The notes beneath the pieces are model-generated. The model worked only from the letters and a program-made list of their open reading frames with translations. It did not search any database and was not told where the DNA came from. A stretch of 64,000 nucleotides of DNA, taken from assembly GCF_014699055.1 (NCBI RefSeq), contig NZ_JACXAC010000001.1, positions 372,001-436,000 of the forward strand, given 5' to 3'. The DNA comes from Hymenobacter armeniacus (lineage in GTDB: Bacteria; Bacteroidota; Bacteroidia; Cytophagales; Hymenobacteraceae). The first letter of the stretch is position 1, and each line of letters opens with the position of its first letter. The translations under genes and the position numbers were made by a program. Positions 26,756 to 35,700 of this stretch are shown here, piece after piece.

Positions 26756-27127
26756 ATGAAAAAATCCTTGTTTTCTCAATTCTTTGGGCTGGCGCTGCTC
26801 CTGGCAGGCGCAGCGACTGCCAACGCCCAGTCGGCGGCCGTGACCACGGCGGGCTACTGGAACCTCGAAACCAACCTCACCACCCGCGACTTCACCATCG
26901 TGCGCTTCTACAACGCGCAAGACCAACTCGTGTACCAGGAGCGCATCGACGGCCTGTGCCTCAACCTGAACAGCGCCCGCCCTTTGTGCCGCAAAACGGC
27001 CGCCAAACTCAACCTGGCCCTGCAGCGGGTGCTCGACGACCCAGGCCTGGGCCAGGTGAATACCGCGCTGGTGGCCCAGCAGCTCAGCGCCGACCGCCGC
27101 GTGCAGCGCGTGTACGCCGTGCGCTGA
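26756..27127 (+). CDS. Small secreted protein, 123 aa
   Basis: ATG 26756 begins MKKSLFSQFFGLALLLAGAATANAQS, a Sec signal peptide ending at AQS. The mature part of about 98 residues (YWNLETNLTTRDFTIVRFYNA, then LVYQERIDGLCLNLN) looks like one small beta domain with two Cys. No family name is known to me, although short secreted proteins with a similar 'TIVRFYN....VYEE' pattern are common in Hymenobacter. It follows the AraC regulator in the same direction after an 86-base gap and may have its own promoter. Confidence 0.75.
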   Translation: MKKSLFSQFFGLALLLAGAATANAQSAAVTTAGYWNLETNLTTRDFTIVRFYNAQDQLVYQERIDGLCLNLNSARPLCRKTAAKLNLALQRVLDDPGLGQVNTALVAQQLSADRRVQRVYAVR

Positions 27128-27154
27128 AGCACTGCCTACAAACGGATACCCACC

Positions 27155-27193
27155 AAAAAGCCCCGCCGCCGGACTAAACCGACGACGGGGCTT
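27155..27193. terminator. Terminator between convergent genes
   Basis: AAAAAGCCCCGCCGCCGG pairs with CCGACGACGGGGCTT with two mismatches and a 6-base loop. The A-run gives five T for leftward transcription from the M28 peptidase. Confidence 0.8.
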
Positions 27194-27218
27194 CGCTTGC
27201 AGAAAGGAAGGCGAGAAA

Positions 27219-29159
27219 CTACTCTTTCTTGAATTCAAATTCGCCGCCGCCCTGCTTCAACTTGAAGGTGGGCTGCTCGGGCGAGAACTCTACGCGCAGC
27301 TGGGCCGGGTCGAACTTGAACACGCCCGGGCTCACGGCTTCCAGCGTGAAGGCCGGCTGGCCGGTGGCTTGGGCCTTGAGGGCGCTGCCCTCGCGGGTGA
27401 AGGTGATTTTGAGCGGAATCTGGGCGCTTCCGTAGGTGCCGGCGTAGCGGTCGAGGTCGGCGGCTGTAGGCGCAAAGTTGGTTTTCACAAACTCGGGCTT
27501 TAGGGCCACGCGGGCGTCGCGCTCGGCCAGGGCCCAGGCCGTGTGGAAGATGAGCTGGTCGCGCCGGGCCATGGCCGGGAAGTCGATGAACTCCACATCG
27601 TCCGTGGCCTTGTGGTACTGCGGGTGCAGGCCGCTGGTATAGAAGATGATGGGCACGTTGTGCTTGGCGAAGTTGTAGTGGTCGGAGCGGTAGTAAATCT
27701 GCTCGGGGTCGGCCGGGTCGTTGTATTTGTAGTCGAGGGCCAGCGGGTTGTACTGCTGGTTGGTGGCCTCGCTCAGGGCGTTGAGCTCGGTGCTGAGGCG
27801 GTCGGCGCCCACCAGGTACACGTAGTCGCCCTTGCCCTGGTGCAGGCTGTCCACGCGGCCCACCATGTCGATATTGAGGTCGGTCACGGTCTTTTCGAGT
27901 GGGAACACGGGGTGGTCGGTATAGTACTGCGAGCCCAGCAGGCCCTCTTCCTCGCCGGTATTGGCCAGAAACAGGATGCTGCGGCGCGGACCGTGCCCCT
28001 CCTTTTTGGCCTGCGAAAAGGCGCGGGCCATGGCCAGCACGCTCACCGTGCCCGAGCCGTCGTCGTCGGCCCCGTTGAACACCACGCCGTCCTTCACGCC
28101 GAGGTGGTCGTAGTGGGCCGACACCACGAGGAGTTCGTCCTTTTTGTCGCCGCCTTCGAGGTAGCCCAGCACGTTTTCGGTGGTGAAGGGCTCGGTGTTT
28201 AGTTTGGCCTGGGCGGTGGCGGCCGCGGGCTTGAAGGGCGAGGCCACTGGCTTGCCGGCCTTGGCAACGCTCTGGCGGTACTTGTCGAGGGCGGCCGGGG
28301 TGGTGCCCAGCAGCTTGGCGCCCATTTCAGGCGACACCATCAAAATGTTGAACCCCGAACTCTTCTTTTCCGCGCCGTCGAAGGTGAGGTCGTCGTGGTC
28401 CATGAGCTGGCCAAATGCCTGGGGCACGGCCGAATAAGCCGCTGCCGTGGGCATGACGAGGATGATGGAGCGCGCGCCCAGCGGAAAAATGCCTTTGCGG
28501 CGCGCCATCAGGCCGTCAAGCGTCGCCGAAGCATACGCACTGGCTTTGCCATCGAGGCCGAGCAGCGACTTGCCCTGGCCGTTCAACGGCTCACCGGCCA
28601 ACAGAATCAGGTCCTTGCCTTTGTAGTCGGCGGGCGCGGCAAAGTCTGAGTACTTGTCCTCCTTGATGCCATAGCCCACAAACACCGGCTGTAGCGGCGC
28701 GCCCGTGGCAAAAGCATCGGTCATAATGCCATAGAAATCGCGCTTGCCCTGAAACGTCTGGCTGCCCACCTTCACAGTGCTGGCGGCCAGGTCGAGGCTG
28801 GTGCGCTTCATGCCGAAGTGCTGAATGTAGGGATTGTCGGAGCCCGCCACGGGACCGGTCAGGCCGTTGGCCGCAAAGGCTTTGGCGATGTAGTCGGCGG
28901 CCATTTTCTGGCCTTTCTTGCCGGTTTCGCGGCCTTCGTACGCGTCCGAGGCCAGCACGTCGAGGTCGGCTTTCAGGCCTGCCGGCGTGATGGTTTGGGC
29001 GTAGGTCACGGACCAGTCGGTGGGCGCGGCGGCCGGCGCGGGGGTAGTGGTAGCTGCGTTTCGGCCGGGCTTAGTCTTGACTTTAATCTTGCCCGATTGG
29101 GCCGAGGCGGTGCCGGCCGCCAGCAAAAGCGCGAGGGCCAGGGGGAGTTGTTTTGACAT
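27219..29159 (-). CDS. Secreted M28-family zinc peptidase
   Basis: From ATG 29159 the protein is 646 aa with a clear signal peptide (MSKQLPLALALLLAAGTASAQ). A protease-associated-like domain is likely around residues 150-290. The M28 aminopeptidase domain keeps its zinc ligands: H of VSAHYDHLG, D of NGADDDGSG, E of NTGEEEGLLG, D of LNIDMVGR and H of YRSDHYNFA. The C-terminus is a small beta domain of the type found after such peptidases (about residues 560-646). It cleaves peptides outside the cytoplasm. The frame extends upstream to 29252, but that portion has no signal peptide. Confidence 0.93.
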   Translation of the reverse strand: MSKQLPLALALLLAAGTASAQSGKIKVKTKPGRNAATTTPAPAAAPTDWSVTYAQTITPAGLKADLDVLASDAYEGRETGKKGQKMAADYIAKAFAANGLTGPVAGSDNPYIQHFGMKRTSLDLAASTVKVGSQTFQGKRDFYGIMTDAFATGAPLQPVFVGYGIKEDKYSDFAAPADYKGKDLILLAGEPLNGQGKSLLGLDGKASAYASATLDGLMARRKGIFPLGARSIILVMPTAAAYSAVPQAFGQLMDHDDLTFDGAEKKSSGFNILMVSPEMGAKLLGTTPAALDKYRQSVAKAGKPVASPFKPAAATAQAKLNTEPFTTENVLGYLEGGDKKDELLVVSAHYDHLGVKDGVVFNGADDDGSGTVSVLAMARAFSQAKKEGHGPRRSILFLANTGEEEGLLGSQYYTDHPVFPLEKTVTDLNIDMVGRVDSLHQGKGDYVYLVGADRLSTELNALSEATNQQYNPLALDYKYNDPADPEQIYYRSDHYNFAKHNVPIIFYTSGLHPQYHKATDDVEFIDFPAMARRDQLIFHTAWALAERDARVALKPEFVKTNFAPTAADLDRYAGTYGSAQIPLKITFTREGSALKAQATGQPAFTLEAVSPGVFKFDPAQLRVEFSPEQPTFKLKQGGGEFEFKKE

Positions 29160-29374
29160 AGAAACCAGAAAGAATGAAAAAGGTGTGCAGAGAAAGGAAT
29201 GAGTAAAACCAATTCCGGGGCTGGCTGCCCGAAGCCACGGCCCCGGGAACACCTGCGCAGCCGAGCTGGGCCGGAGACTTCATCGTGCCGGCAGTCCCGG
29301 CATTACAGCACGGCGTCCCAATGCATCAGGGGCGCATCATCGCCGCCTTGGCCGACTGCTTAGAGCAGTTCGCG

Positions 29375-30904
29375 CTACTGCCCGCCAGACCCTGACCGCG
29401 AAACCGCTGTAGGTGCGGCAACGGGCTTGGGGAGCTGCTGCTTGAGCAACTCCTCCATTTCAGTGACCCGGCCCTGGTTGAGGTTCTCGTTCACCAGAAT
29501 CACAAAGCCCACGTCCTGCCCGGGGTAGAAAGCCAGCCGCGTGTTGTAGCCCGGCGACTGCCCGTTGTGGTAGATGCGGGCCCAGCCGTCGGCGTCGGTG
29601 TCGAGCATCCAGCCCAGGCCGATGCCCGCGCCGGGGGCGGTGCGGTAGGTGAGCTGGTGGGCGAGGCGCACGGCGGGGTCGCGCTCGGCCAGGTTGGCGC
29701 GCAGGTATTTCAGCAGGTCGGCCGGGGTCGAGCTCAGGTTGGGGCCGGCCCAGTAGCCGGTGTAGGTGGGGTGGGGCTGGGGCCGGTTGGGCTGGGCGTA
29801 GCCGGTGGCGAAGCGCGCCTGCTCCTTGGCGGTCAGCACGCGCTTGGTGTCCGGCATGTTGAAGTGTTTTTGCACGTAGCCGGTCACGAGCTGTTCGTAG
29901 GGCTGCTGGTACACGCGCTCAAGCAGCAGCTGGAGCAGCTTCATGCCCACGCCGTTGTAGCGGTAGGTGGTGCCGGGCCGCGTGTCCAGCCGGAAGGTGC
30001 GCAGGTTCAGCAGCAGGCTATCGGCCGAAAACTGGTTGTAGTAGGCCATCTGCTCGGCCAGCGGGAGGCCGTCGATGCGCTTCTTTGTTTCCGGCGTGTA
30101 GTTGTGGGCCTTCACGGGCAGGCCCGAAGTGTGGTTGGCCAAATCGACGAAGCGAATGGGCTGGCCCTCCAGCTCCAGGTTGGGGAACGGGCCGGGCAGG
30201 TAGGGGCGGATGTCGTCGGTCAGCTTCACCTTGCCATCGAGCACGGCCTGGGCCAGCAGCGTGCCCACAAAGGTTTTGGCCACCGAACCCATGTCGTAGA
30301 ACGTGGTGGGCGTGGGCCGGCGGCCGGTGCCCTTTTCCACCTCGCCGTAGTTATAAAACCGCTCCTGCCCGCCCTGGTACACCGCAATCGACAGCCCGGC
30401 CGCGTCGGGGTGCTGCATGTAGAGCGAGGCCGCGCGGTGCACGGCCTGGTCGAGGGCGGTTTTCTGCGGGTTGTCGGTGAGCACCGGCGCGGTGCGCCGG
30501 GCGCCGGCGGGCTGCTCGATAAAATCCGAAATGGTGTAGTCGTCCAGCACGCCCGGCGTCGCCGACACCAGCGTCACGCGTAGGTTCTGCTTTTCCCCTT
30601 TCCAGGCAAACGCGTGGCGCGACCCGCGCGCCTCCAAAGCGGCGCTGCTGCCAACGCGGCCGGTTTTGGCCCGCAAGCCGGCTAGCAGCTTAGCCATGGC
30701 GCCCAGCGGTTCAAGCTGGCGCAGGGCCGGGCTGCCAAAGGCTTCCACGCCCTGAAAGTCGCCGCGGTTGAAGCGGGCCACCAGCGTGTCGTTGAACTGG
30801 GCGTAGGAAGTGAAAGCCGTTTGCGACGCTTGGGCCTGGGCCGTAGTGCTGGCCAGCAGCGTGGCCAGTGCAAGGAATGAGGCGAGTAGGAGCAGCTTGC
30901 GCAT
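29375..30904 (-). CDS. Serine hydrolase, beta-lactamase-like (class C fold)
   Basis: From ATG 30904 the product is 509 aa with a Sec signal (MRKLLLLASFLALATLLAS, cleaved at AQA). An N-terminal DUF3887-like stretch (about 40-140) precedes the hydrolase domain. The nucleophile motif S-x-x-K is SVAK in YDMGSVAKTFVGTLLAQ. The second motif, expected as Y-x-N, aligns to RYNGVGMKLLQ, where the Tyr is present but the Asn position appears to be Gly. The third motif resembles HNG in YHNGQSPGYNTRLAF. It is probably a peptidase or esterase of the penicillin-binding fold rather than a drug-resistance enzyme. Confidence 0.88.
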   Translation of the reverse strand: MRKLLLLASFLALATLLASTTAQAQASQTAFTSYAQFNDTLVARFNRGDFQGVEAFGSPALRQLEPLGAMAKLLAGLRAKTGRVGSSAALEARGSRHAFAWKGEKQNLRVTLVSATPGVLDDYTISDFIEQPAGARRTAPVLTDNPQKTALDQAVHRAASLYMQHPDAAGLSIAVYQGGQERFYNYGEVEKGTGRRPTPTTFYDMGSVAKTFVGTLLAQAVLDGKVKLTDDIRPYLPGPFPNLELEGQPIRFVDLANHTSGLPVKAHNYTPETKKRIDGLPLAEQMAYYNQFSADSLLLNLRTFRLDTRPGTTYRYNGVGMKLLQLLLERVYQQPYEQLVTGYVQKHFNMPDTKRVLTAKEQARFATGYAQPNRPQPHPTYTGYWAGPNLSSTPADLLKYLRANLAERDPAVRLAHQLTYRTAPGAGIGLGWMLDTDADGWARIYHNGQSPGYNTRLAFYPGQDVGFVILVNENLNQGRVTEMEELLKQQLPKPVAAPTAVSRSGSGGQ

Positions 30905-30972
30905 TGGAAGCAATTGAAAAGGAGGAGACAAATGGGCAGCGAAGCTACGGTGTCAAAACTTCGTAGCCCCAC

Positions 30973-31011
30973 CAAAAAAAAGTCCCGCCGCCTGATTTGC
31001 AGACGACGAGA
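30973..31011 (-). terminator. Terminator of the TonB-receptor gene
   Basis: GTCCCGCCGCCTG pairs with CAGACGACGAGAC, allowing G-T pairs, around a short loop. The plus-strand run of eight A (30973-30980) is the T-run for leftward transcription. The tail resembles that at 27155-27193. Confidence 0.7.
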
Positions 31012-31055
31012 CCATTCGCAGAAAGAAGGAGAGAAAAGCGGGGTGGGACAGTGTT

Positions 31056-31119
31056 CCGAAGCGGTGCTTCGGTTCTTTGAAGATTCGTGGTGTTCGCCTG
31101 GGCCGAAGCACCGCTTCGG
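31056..31119. repeat. Paired inverted palindromes CCGAAGC-N3-GCTTCGG
   Basis: CCGAAGCGGTGCTTCGG (31056-31072) and CCGAAGCACCGCTTCGG (31103-31119) are each palindromic and are exact reverse complements of each other, separated by 30 bases. They lie between the TonB-receptor stop and its terminator. The architecture matches the pair at 6.6 kb but the sequence is different. Confidence 0.75.
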
Positions 31120-31132
31120 GGCACTGGTTTTA

Positions 31133-33667
31133 TCAGCCGCCGAAGCCGCCGCCGCCCTGGGGCGCGGCCTCGATGCGGCCCGGCTTGGCCTTGCTGGCGC
31201 CGATGTACCAGGTGAAGCCCAGCCAGCCCACGCGGGTTTCGTCTTTGGCGTAGCGGGTGCTGGTGAGGGCGTTGGTTTCGATTTCGGTGCGGTAGGAGCT
31301 GGTGTTCAGCACGTCGGATACGCGCAGGGTGAGGGCGGCGCGGTCCGAGAACAGGCGCTGGCGCAGGGCGATGTCCATCTGGCCCCAGGCCAGCTGCCGG
31401 CCCTGGGCCGTGAGCGAGGCCGAGCGCACGTTGCCGCTCAGCTGCACGTCGAGGGTGGGGCGCAGGGTGAAGTTGTTGGTGAGGCGGGCGGTGCCCACCA
31501 GGGCCGTGCGGTTGTTGCCGATGCCGTTGCCCGCAATCTGGGCGCGGTAGAGGCTGGTGCTGGCGTTCAGGCGCCACCATTTGGCCAGGGGCTGGTTGAG
31601 GCTAAACTCGGCGCCGAGGTTGGTGGTGGTGCCCAAGTTGTCGTAGGTTTCGGCCGTCACGAGGCCGGCGCCGGGGCCGGCGAGGCGGGTGGCCATGGTG
31701 TCCACGAAGCGCAGGCGCTGGATGGAGTTGGTGGTGATGCGGGCAAACACGGTGCTGGTGATGGTGGCCTGGCCTAGGTTTAGCTGGTGGCCTAGCTCGA
31801 TGTTGTGGCTGAATTCGGCCCGCAGGCGCGGGTTGCCGAGGCGGTAGCTGCGCGGGTCCTGGTAAATGGCCAGCGGCAGCTGCTGCATGAAATTGGGCCG
31901 GTTGAGGCGGCGGGCGTAGCTCAGCTGCAGGCGGTTCTGGCCGGGCTCCTTGCCAAATTCGCGGTTGATGGTGGCCGAGGGGAAGAAGTTGAGGTAGTCT
32001 TGGGCCAGGCTGCCGCGCTGCTGGATGCCCACGCCGCCCCGGATGCTGCCGCTCAGGATGGTGTACTCCGAGCGGAGGCCGGCTTGGGCGCTCCACTTGG
32101 CGCCGAGGGGCCGCTGGTAGGTAACGTACGCGGCGGGCACCAATTGGTCGGAGGTGTAGTCGAGCGAGCGGTTGGGGTCGTCCACGAAGTCGTTGGGGCG
32201 GCTTTCGCTGGCGGCGTAGCCAAACTTGTTGGCGCCGCGGTTGCCCTGGTGCTCCACTTTGGCGCCCATTTCGAGGCGGCCCTTGCCGTCGGCCAGCGGC
32301 CGGGTGTAGTCCACCTGTGCAAACTGGATGTTGGCCAGCAACTCGAGCAGCTGGCGGGTGCCGGGCTGCGGAGCGCCGCCCGAGCCGGCTTCCACGTATT
32401 GGCGCTGCACCACCGGCACGTTGGCGTCAATCACCACGCCGCCGAAGTTGGCGCTCAGCTCGCGGCCCTTGTGCTCGGCCCAGGTGCGGCGGTAGTTGCT
32501 GCCGAAGTTCAGCACTTTCACCTGCACGTCGAGGTCCTGGCGGCCGCGGGCCCGTTGCACGGGGCCGTTGTTGGTTTGCTGGGTCAGCTCCTGGCTTTCG
32601 CCTTCGATGTTGCGCTCGGTGCCGGCGTTCACGCTCAGGCTCAGGGTCTGGTCCTTGGGCAGCTGCAGGTCCACGCCGGCTCGCAGCGAGTGGTTGCGGT
32701 GGATTTCGTTGCCCGCCGCCACTTGCGTGGTGCGCACGGTTTCGGGGCCCAGCAAGGCCATTTGCTCACTGTGGCCCTTGCTGCCGTAGGTCACGTCGCG
32801 GCCGTCATAGCCGGCTTGCCAGGTGGCTTTGCCCTGCTTGCGGCTCAGGTTGAGGTTGCCGCTGTACTTGTCGGCGGTGCCGAGGTTCAGCGCGGCCGTG
32901 CCGTTGGTGCCGTTGCGGGTTTCTTTCTTGGTGATGAGGTTGATGACCCCGCCGCCGCCGGCCGCGTCGTACTTGGCCGAGGGGTTGGTGATGACTTCGA
33001 CCTGCGCAATGCGCGAGGCCGGAATTTGGTCGAGGCGCTGGCCGCCGGCGCCGCCGTTGCTCACGCCGGCCGGCTTGCCGTCGATGAGGATGGTGACGTT
33101 GGAGGTGCCGCGCATGCTCACGGTGCCGTTCACGTCCACACTCACCGAGGGCACGTTTTGCAGCACGTTGGCCGCCGTGCCGCCCACGCTGCCTAGGTCT
33201 TTTTCTACGTTTATCACGCGTTTGCCCAGCTCTTCCACCACGGTGGCTTTTTGGGCCGTCACCACTACTTCGCTGAGCTTGGTGGCGGTGGCGGCCGTCA
33301 TTTTCAGGCCTGGAAACTGGGCCGCGGGTGCCGCTTCGGTCAAGGTGAAGCGGCGGCGCAACGCTTTGTAGTTTAGGTCCTGCACCCGCATCAGGTAGGT
33401 GCCCAGTGGCAGGCCAGCGGCCCGGAAAGCGCCCTGCTCCGTGGTTTGGGCGGCCGTAACGAACGTGGAATCGGCCGAGCGCAGCAGCACGACGTCGGAG
33501 AACGGCACGGGCTTGCCCGAGCCGTCTTCTAGCAGGCTGCCGCTCACGCTGCCCGGGCCGCCCGTCTGGGCTGCCGCCCCCAAGGGCAGCAACAGCGAAA
33601 CCAGGGCCGCGCCACGCAGCACGCGGCCGGGAAGGGAGAGGGCAGAAGCGGTGAAAAAAGTTTTCAT
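31133..33667 (-). CDS. Outer membrane beta-barrel receptor (TonB-dependent type)
   Basis: From ATG 33667 the product is 844 aa with a signal peptide (MKTFFTASALSLPGRVLRGA, cleaved near AAAQT). Residues 35-120 are a carboxypeptidase-regulatory-like domain (GSVSGSLLEDGSGKPVPFSDV). A plug domain follows (GTAANVLQNVPSVSVDVNGT, MRGTSNVTILIDGKP), and the C-terminal half is an OMP_b-brl_3-type barrel ending in a beta-signal region with a Gly-rich tail, GGGGFGG. It belongs to the outer-membrane receptor family of Bacteroidota without a SusD partner. The substrate is unknown. A PadR-like operator lies upstream and it is alone in its operon. Confidence 0.92.
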   Translation of the reverse strand: MKTFFTASALSLPGRVLRGAALVSLLLPLGAAAQTGGPGSVSGSLLEDGSGKPVPFSDVVLLRSADSTFVTAAQTTEQGAFRAAGLPLGTYLMRVQDLNYKALRRRFTLTEAAPAAQFPGLKMTAATATKLSEVVVTAQKATVVEELGKRVINVEKDLGSVGGTAANVLQNVPSVSVDVNGTVSMRGTSNVTILIDGKPAGVSNGGAGGQRLDQIPASRIAQVEVITNPSAKYDAAGGGGVINLITKKETRNGTNGTAALNLGTADKYSGNLNLSRKQGKATWQAGYDGRDVTYGSKGHSEQMALLGPETVRTTQVAAGNEIHRNHSLRAGVDLQLPKDQTLSLSVNAGTERNIEGESQELTQQTNNGPVQRARGRQDLDVQVKVLNFGSNYRRTWAEHKGRELSANFGGVVIDANVPVVQRQYVEAGSGGAPQPGTRQLLELLANIQFAQVDYTRPLADGKGRLEMGAKVEHQGNRGANKFGYAASESRPNDFVDDPNRSLDYTSDQLVPAAYVTYQRPLGAKWSAQAGLRSEYTILSGSIRGGVGIQQRGSLAQDYLNFFPSATINREFGKEPGQNRLQLSYARRLNRPNFMQQLPLAIYQDPRSYRLGNPRLRAEFSHNIELGHQLNLGQATITSTVFARITTNSIQRLRFVDTMATRLAGPGAGLVTAETYDNLGTTTNLGAEFSLNQPLAKWWRLNASTSLYRAQIAGNGIGNNRTALVGTARLTNNFTLRPTLDVQLSGNVRSASLTAQGRQLAWGQMDIALRQRLFSDRAALTLRVSDVLNTSSYRTEIETNALTSTRYAKDETRVGWLGFTWYIGASKAKPGRIEAAPQGGGGFGG

Positions 33668-34061
33668 GGTGCAGAAAATGGAAGGTGAGGTGGGTGGGGG
33701 AGTTGCCCGGCGCTGGCAGCGGCCGCGGTTCCGCTGGGTGGTGGGCAATTCGGCCGCCCAAACTCCGGTGAGTGGAAGCAACGGGCTAGCGGGTCATCTT
33801 GGGTACCCGCTTAGCTCAGCTACTGGGCTAAGAACAGAACAAATGTAAAGCAGGTACTTTGTAACGCAAGGTACTAAAGCAATAATTTTTCGTTAAGCGA
33901 AGGCTGCGCTGTGATGAACTTCTGAAAATCAATTAGTAAGCCGCAATAAATTTTTGCTGCTTCTTCCGGCTACCTGCAGGGAGCGGTGCGGAACTGCAGC
34001 TACAGATGCAAGTTGCCTCAGTAGGGTTGCCTGATATTTTCACCTTTTTCCGAGTAAAAGC
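33668..34061. other. Leader and intergenic region before the TonB receptor
   Basis: No gene is visible here. Beyond the operator at 33854-33874 there is a hairpin at 33785-33815 (GCGGGT with ACCCGC, extended by GCTA/TAGC across a bulge) in the leader. The rest is AT-rich and shows nothing recognisable. Confidence 0.5.
33854..33874. promoter_or_regulatory. Possible PadR-type operator upstream of the receptor gene
   Basis: GTACTTTG and CAAGGTAC form a 7-8-base inverted repeat with a 5-base spacer and one mismatch. GTACTTTG...CAAAGTAC palindromes are typical targets of PadR-like regulators in Bacteroidota. It lies about 190 bases upstream of the ATG. The regulator gene is not in the window. Confidence 0.4.
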
Positions 34062-34093
34062 AAAAAGCCCCAACCAGACGGCCGGGGCTTTTT
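34062..34093. terminator. Terminator after the YwqK-repeat gene
   Basis: AAAAAGCCCC pairs with GGGGCTTTTT around a 12-base loop. T-runs lie on both sides, so it works in either direction. It is 38 bases past the stop of the leftward gene. Confidence 0.85.
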
Positions 34094-34131
34094 ATTGCAT
34101 GAGTATCCATTTCTTGGCCGTCGCGACGGTC

Positions 34132-35580
34132 TCAGCGCCGCTTCACCGGAGCCTTGGGCTTGGGTTTGGGCTGGTGCACGGGGTCGGTCACCTGCTGGCC
34201 GTTGCGGTAAGTCACGGTGCGGTCCACGGTTTTGCCGTCTTCCTTGTAGTAGGTCCACACGCCGCTCTGCTTGCTGTTGCGGTACAGGCCGTTCACGGCC
34301 AGCGTGCCGTCCTCGCGGTATTCCTTAAACGGGCCCTGAATCATGCTGCGCACGTAGGTGGTTTCCTTGCGCACCTTGCCCGAGGGAAAGTATTCCTGCG
34401 CCACGCCCGCCATGAAGCCGTTCAGGTAAGGCTGCCGGCTTTGCACCGTGCCGTTTTCGTAGTAAGTGAGGCGTTCGCCCACCAGCTTGCCCTGCGGACC
34501 GTAGGTTTCCACTTTGCGGGGCGTCTTGCCATCGGGGTAAAACTCGCGCCAGGTGCCGGCCGGCCGGCCGCTTTTGTACTGCTCTTCAGCTTGTTTCAGC
34601 TGCCCGGCCACGTCGTGGTAGCGCGTGATTTTGCGGTCTTTGCCGCCGTTGGCATAGTCGGTTTCCTCGCGCAGGTGGCCGTTCTCGTAGTACTCAATGC
34701 CGTGGCCCACCAGCACGCCGTTGCGGTAGGTCATCTTCGATTTCACTTGCCCGCTCTCGTAGTAGCTGGTGGCCGGGCCGTCGAGGTTGGCCGTGCCGCT
34801 CACGGGCGCCGCGCGCTTGGTCAGGTCGTCGCCCAGCGGGTTTTTCACCGCACGCTGCACCAGCGGGGCCGGGGCGTAGGTGCTCTCGGTCTGGAGCTTG
34901 CCGCTCATGTAGTAGCTCCGGTAGCGCCCGCGGCCGTTCTTGTCGGCCAGCACTTCCACCTCAATCTGGCTGTTGGGGTAATACGTTTTGTAAGGGCCCG
35001 ACAGCAGGCCTTTCGAGAAGCTGCCCTCGCTCTGCACCACGCCGTTGGGGTAGTAGAATTTCACCGCGCCGTTGGGCTGGCCGTCCACGTAGCTGATTTC
35101 GGCCTGGGTCTTGCCGTCGGGGTACAGGGCTTTGAGGGCGCCGTTGGGCTGGCCTTTGGCGAGGGTGGTGCGCAGCTTCACCGAGCCGTCGGGGTGGTAG
35201 TAGGTGATTTCGCCGTTGGGCTCGTCGTTTTCAAAGAAGCCGGCCTGGGCCACGTGGCCGTCGTCGTAATACGTTTTGAACGGGCCCTGCCGGATGCCGT
35301 CCTTATAAGTAGCCTCCAGCCGCCGGGTGCCGGTGGGGTGAAATTCCACGTAGGCCGAATCGCGCTTGCCCTGCGTGAAGCTGGTTTGTTGCTCCAGCTT
35401 GCCGTTGCGATAAAAGCGCTTGTACGTGCCCTGCGGCACGGTATCGGCGGCCACCAGGGCCGTGTACACTTCCCGCTTGTTGGTTTTCAGCGAGTCGTAA
35501 TAAGAAATAAAACGCTTCAGCCGCTGGCCGTGCGAGGGCAGGGCCAGCAGCAAAAAGAAAAAAGGAACCAGGTATTTCAT
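34132..35580 (-). CDS. Secreted YwqK/MORN-like repeat protein
   Basis: From ATG 35580 the 482-aa product has a signal peptide (MKYLVPFFFLLLALPSHGQ). The remainder is a row of about 18 repeats of the type YYpdGkxxxexxYxnGxxxGpfk, for example YKTYYPNSQIEVEVLADKNG and FYRNGKLEQQTSFTQG. They correspond to the MORN variant of YwqK-family proteins. Each repeat forms a beta-hairpin; such arrays usually sit on the cell surface and bind other macromolecules. YwqK members are sometimes annotated as antitoxin-like, but no toxin gene is beside it. The C-terminus is Lys and Pro rich. No precise role can be given. Confidence 0.88.
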   Translation of the reverse strand: MKYLVPFFFLLLALPSHGQRLKRFISYYDSLKTNKREVYTALVAADTVPQGTYKRFYRNGKLEQQTSFTQGKRDSAYVEFHPTGTRRLEATYKDGIRQGPFKTYYDDGHVAQAGFFENDEPNGEITYYHPDGSVKLRTTLAKGQPNGALKALYPDGKTQAEISYVDGQPNGAVKFYYPNGVVQSEGSFSKGLLSGPYKTYYPNSQIEVEVLADKNGRGRYRSYYMSGKLQTESTYAPAPLVQRAVKNPLGDDLTKRAAPVSGTANLDGPATSYYESGQVKSKMTYRNGVLVGHGIEYYENGHLREETDYANGGKDRKITRYHDVAGQLKQAEEQYKSGRPAGTWREFYPDGKTPRKVETYGPQGKLVGERLTYYENGTVQSRQPYLNGFMAGVAQEYFPSGKVRKETTYVRSMIQGPFKEYREDGTLAVNGLYRNSKQSGVWTYYKEDGKTVDRTVTYRNGQQVTDPVHQPKPKPKAPVKRR

Positions 35581-35643
35581 AGGCGCAAGAACGCAGAAAA
35601 GGGATTTTCCGTGCGATGGGAAATTGTCTCTAAAAGTCGGGCC

Positions 35644-35675
35644 AAAAAAAGCCCCACCGAATTTTCGGTGGGGCT
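35644..35675 (-). terminator. Terminator after the thiolase gene
   Basis: AGCCCCACCGAA pairs perfectly with TTCGGTGGGGCT around TT. The plus-strand run of seven A (35644-35650) is a T-run in leftward transcription. Confidence 0.88.
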
Positions 35676-35700
35676 CTTCGATTGTCAAAGACAGAAAAAA

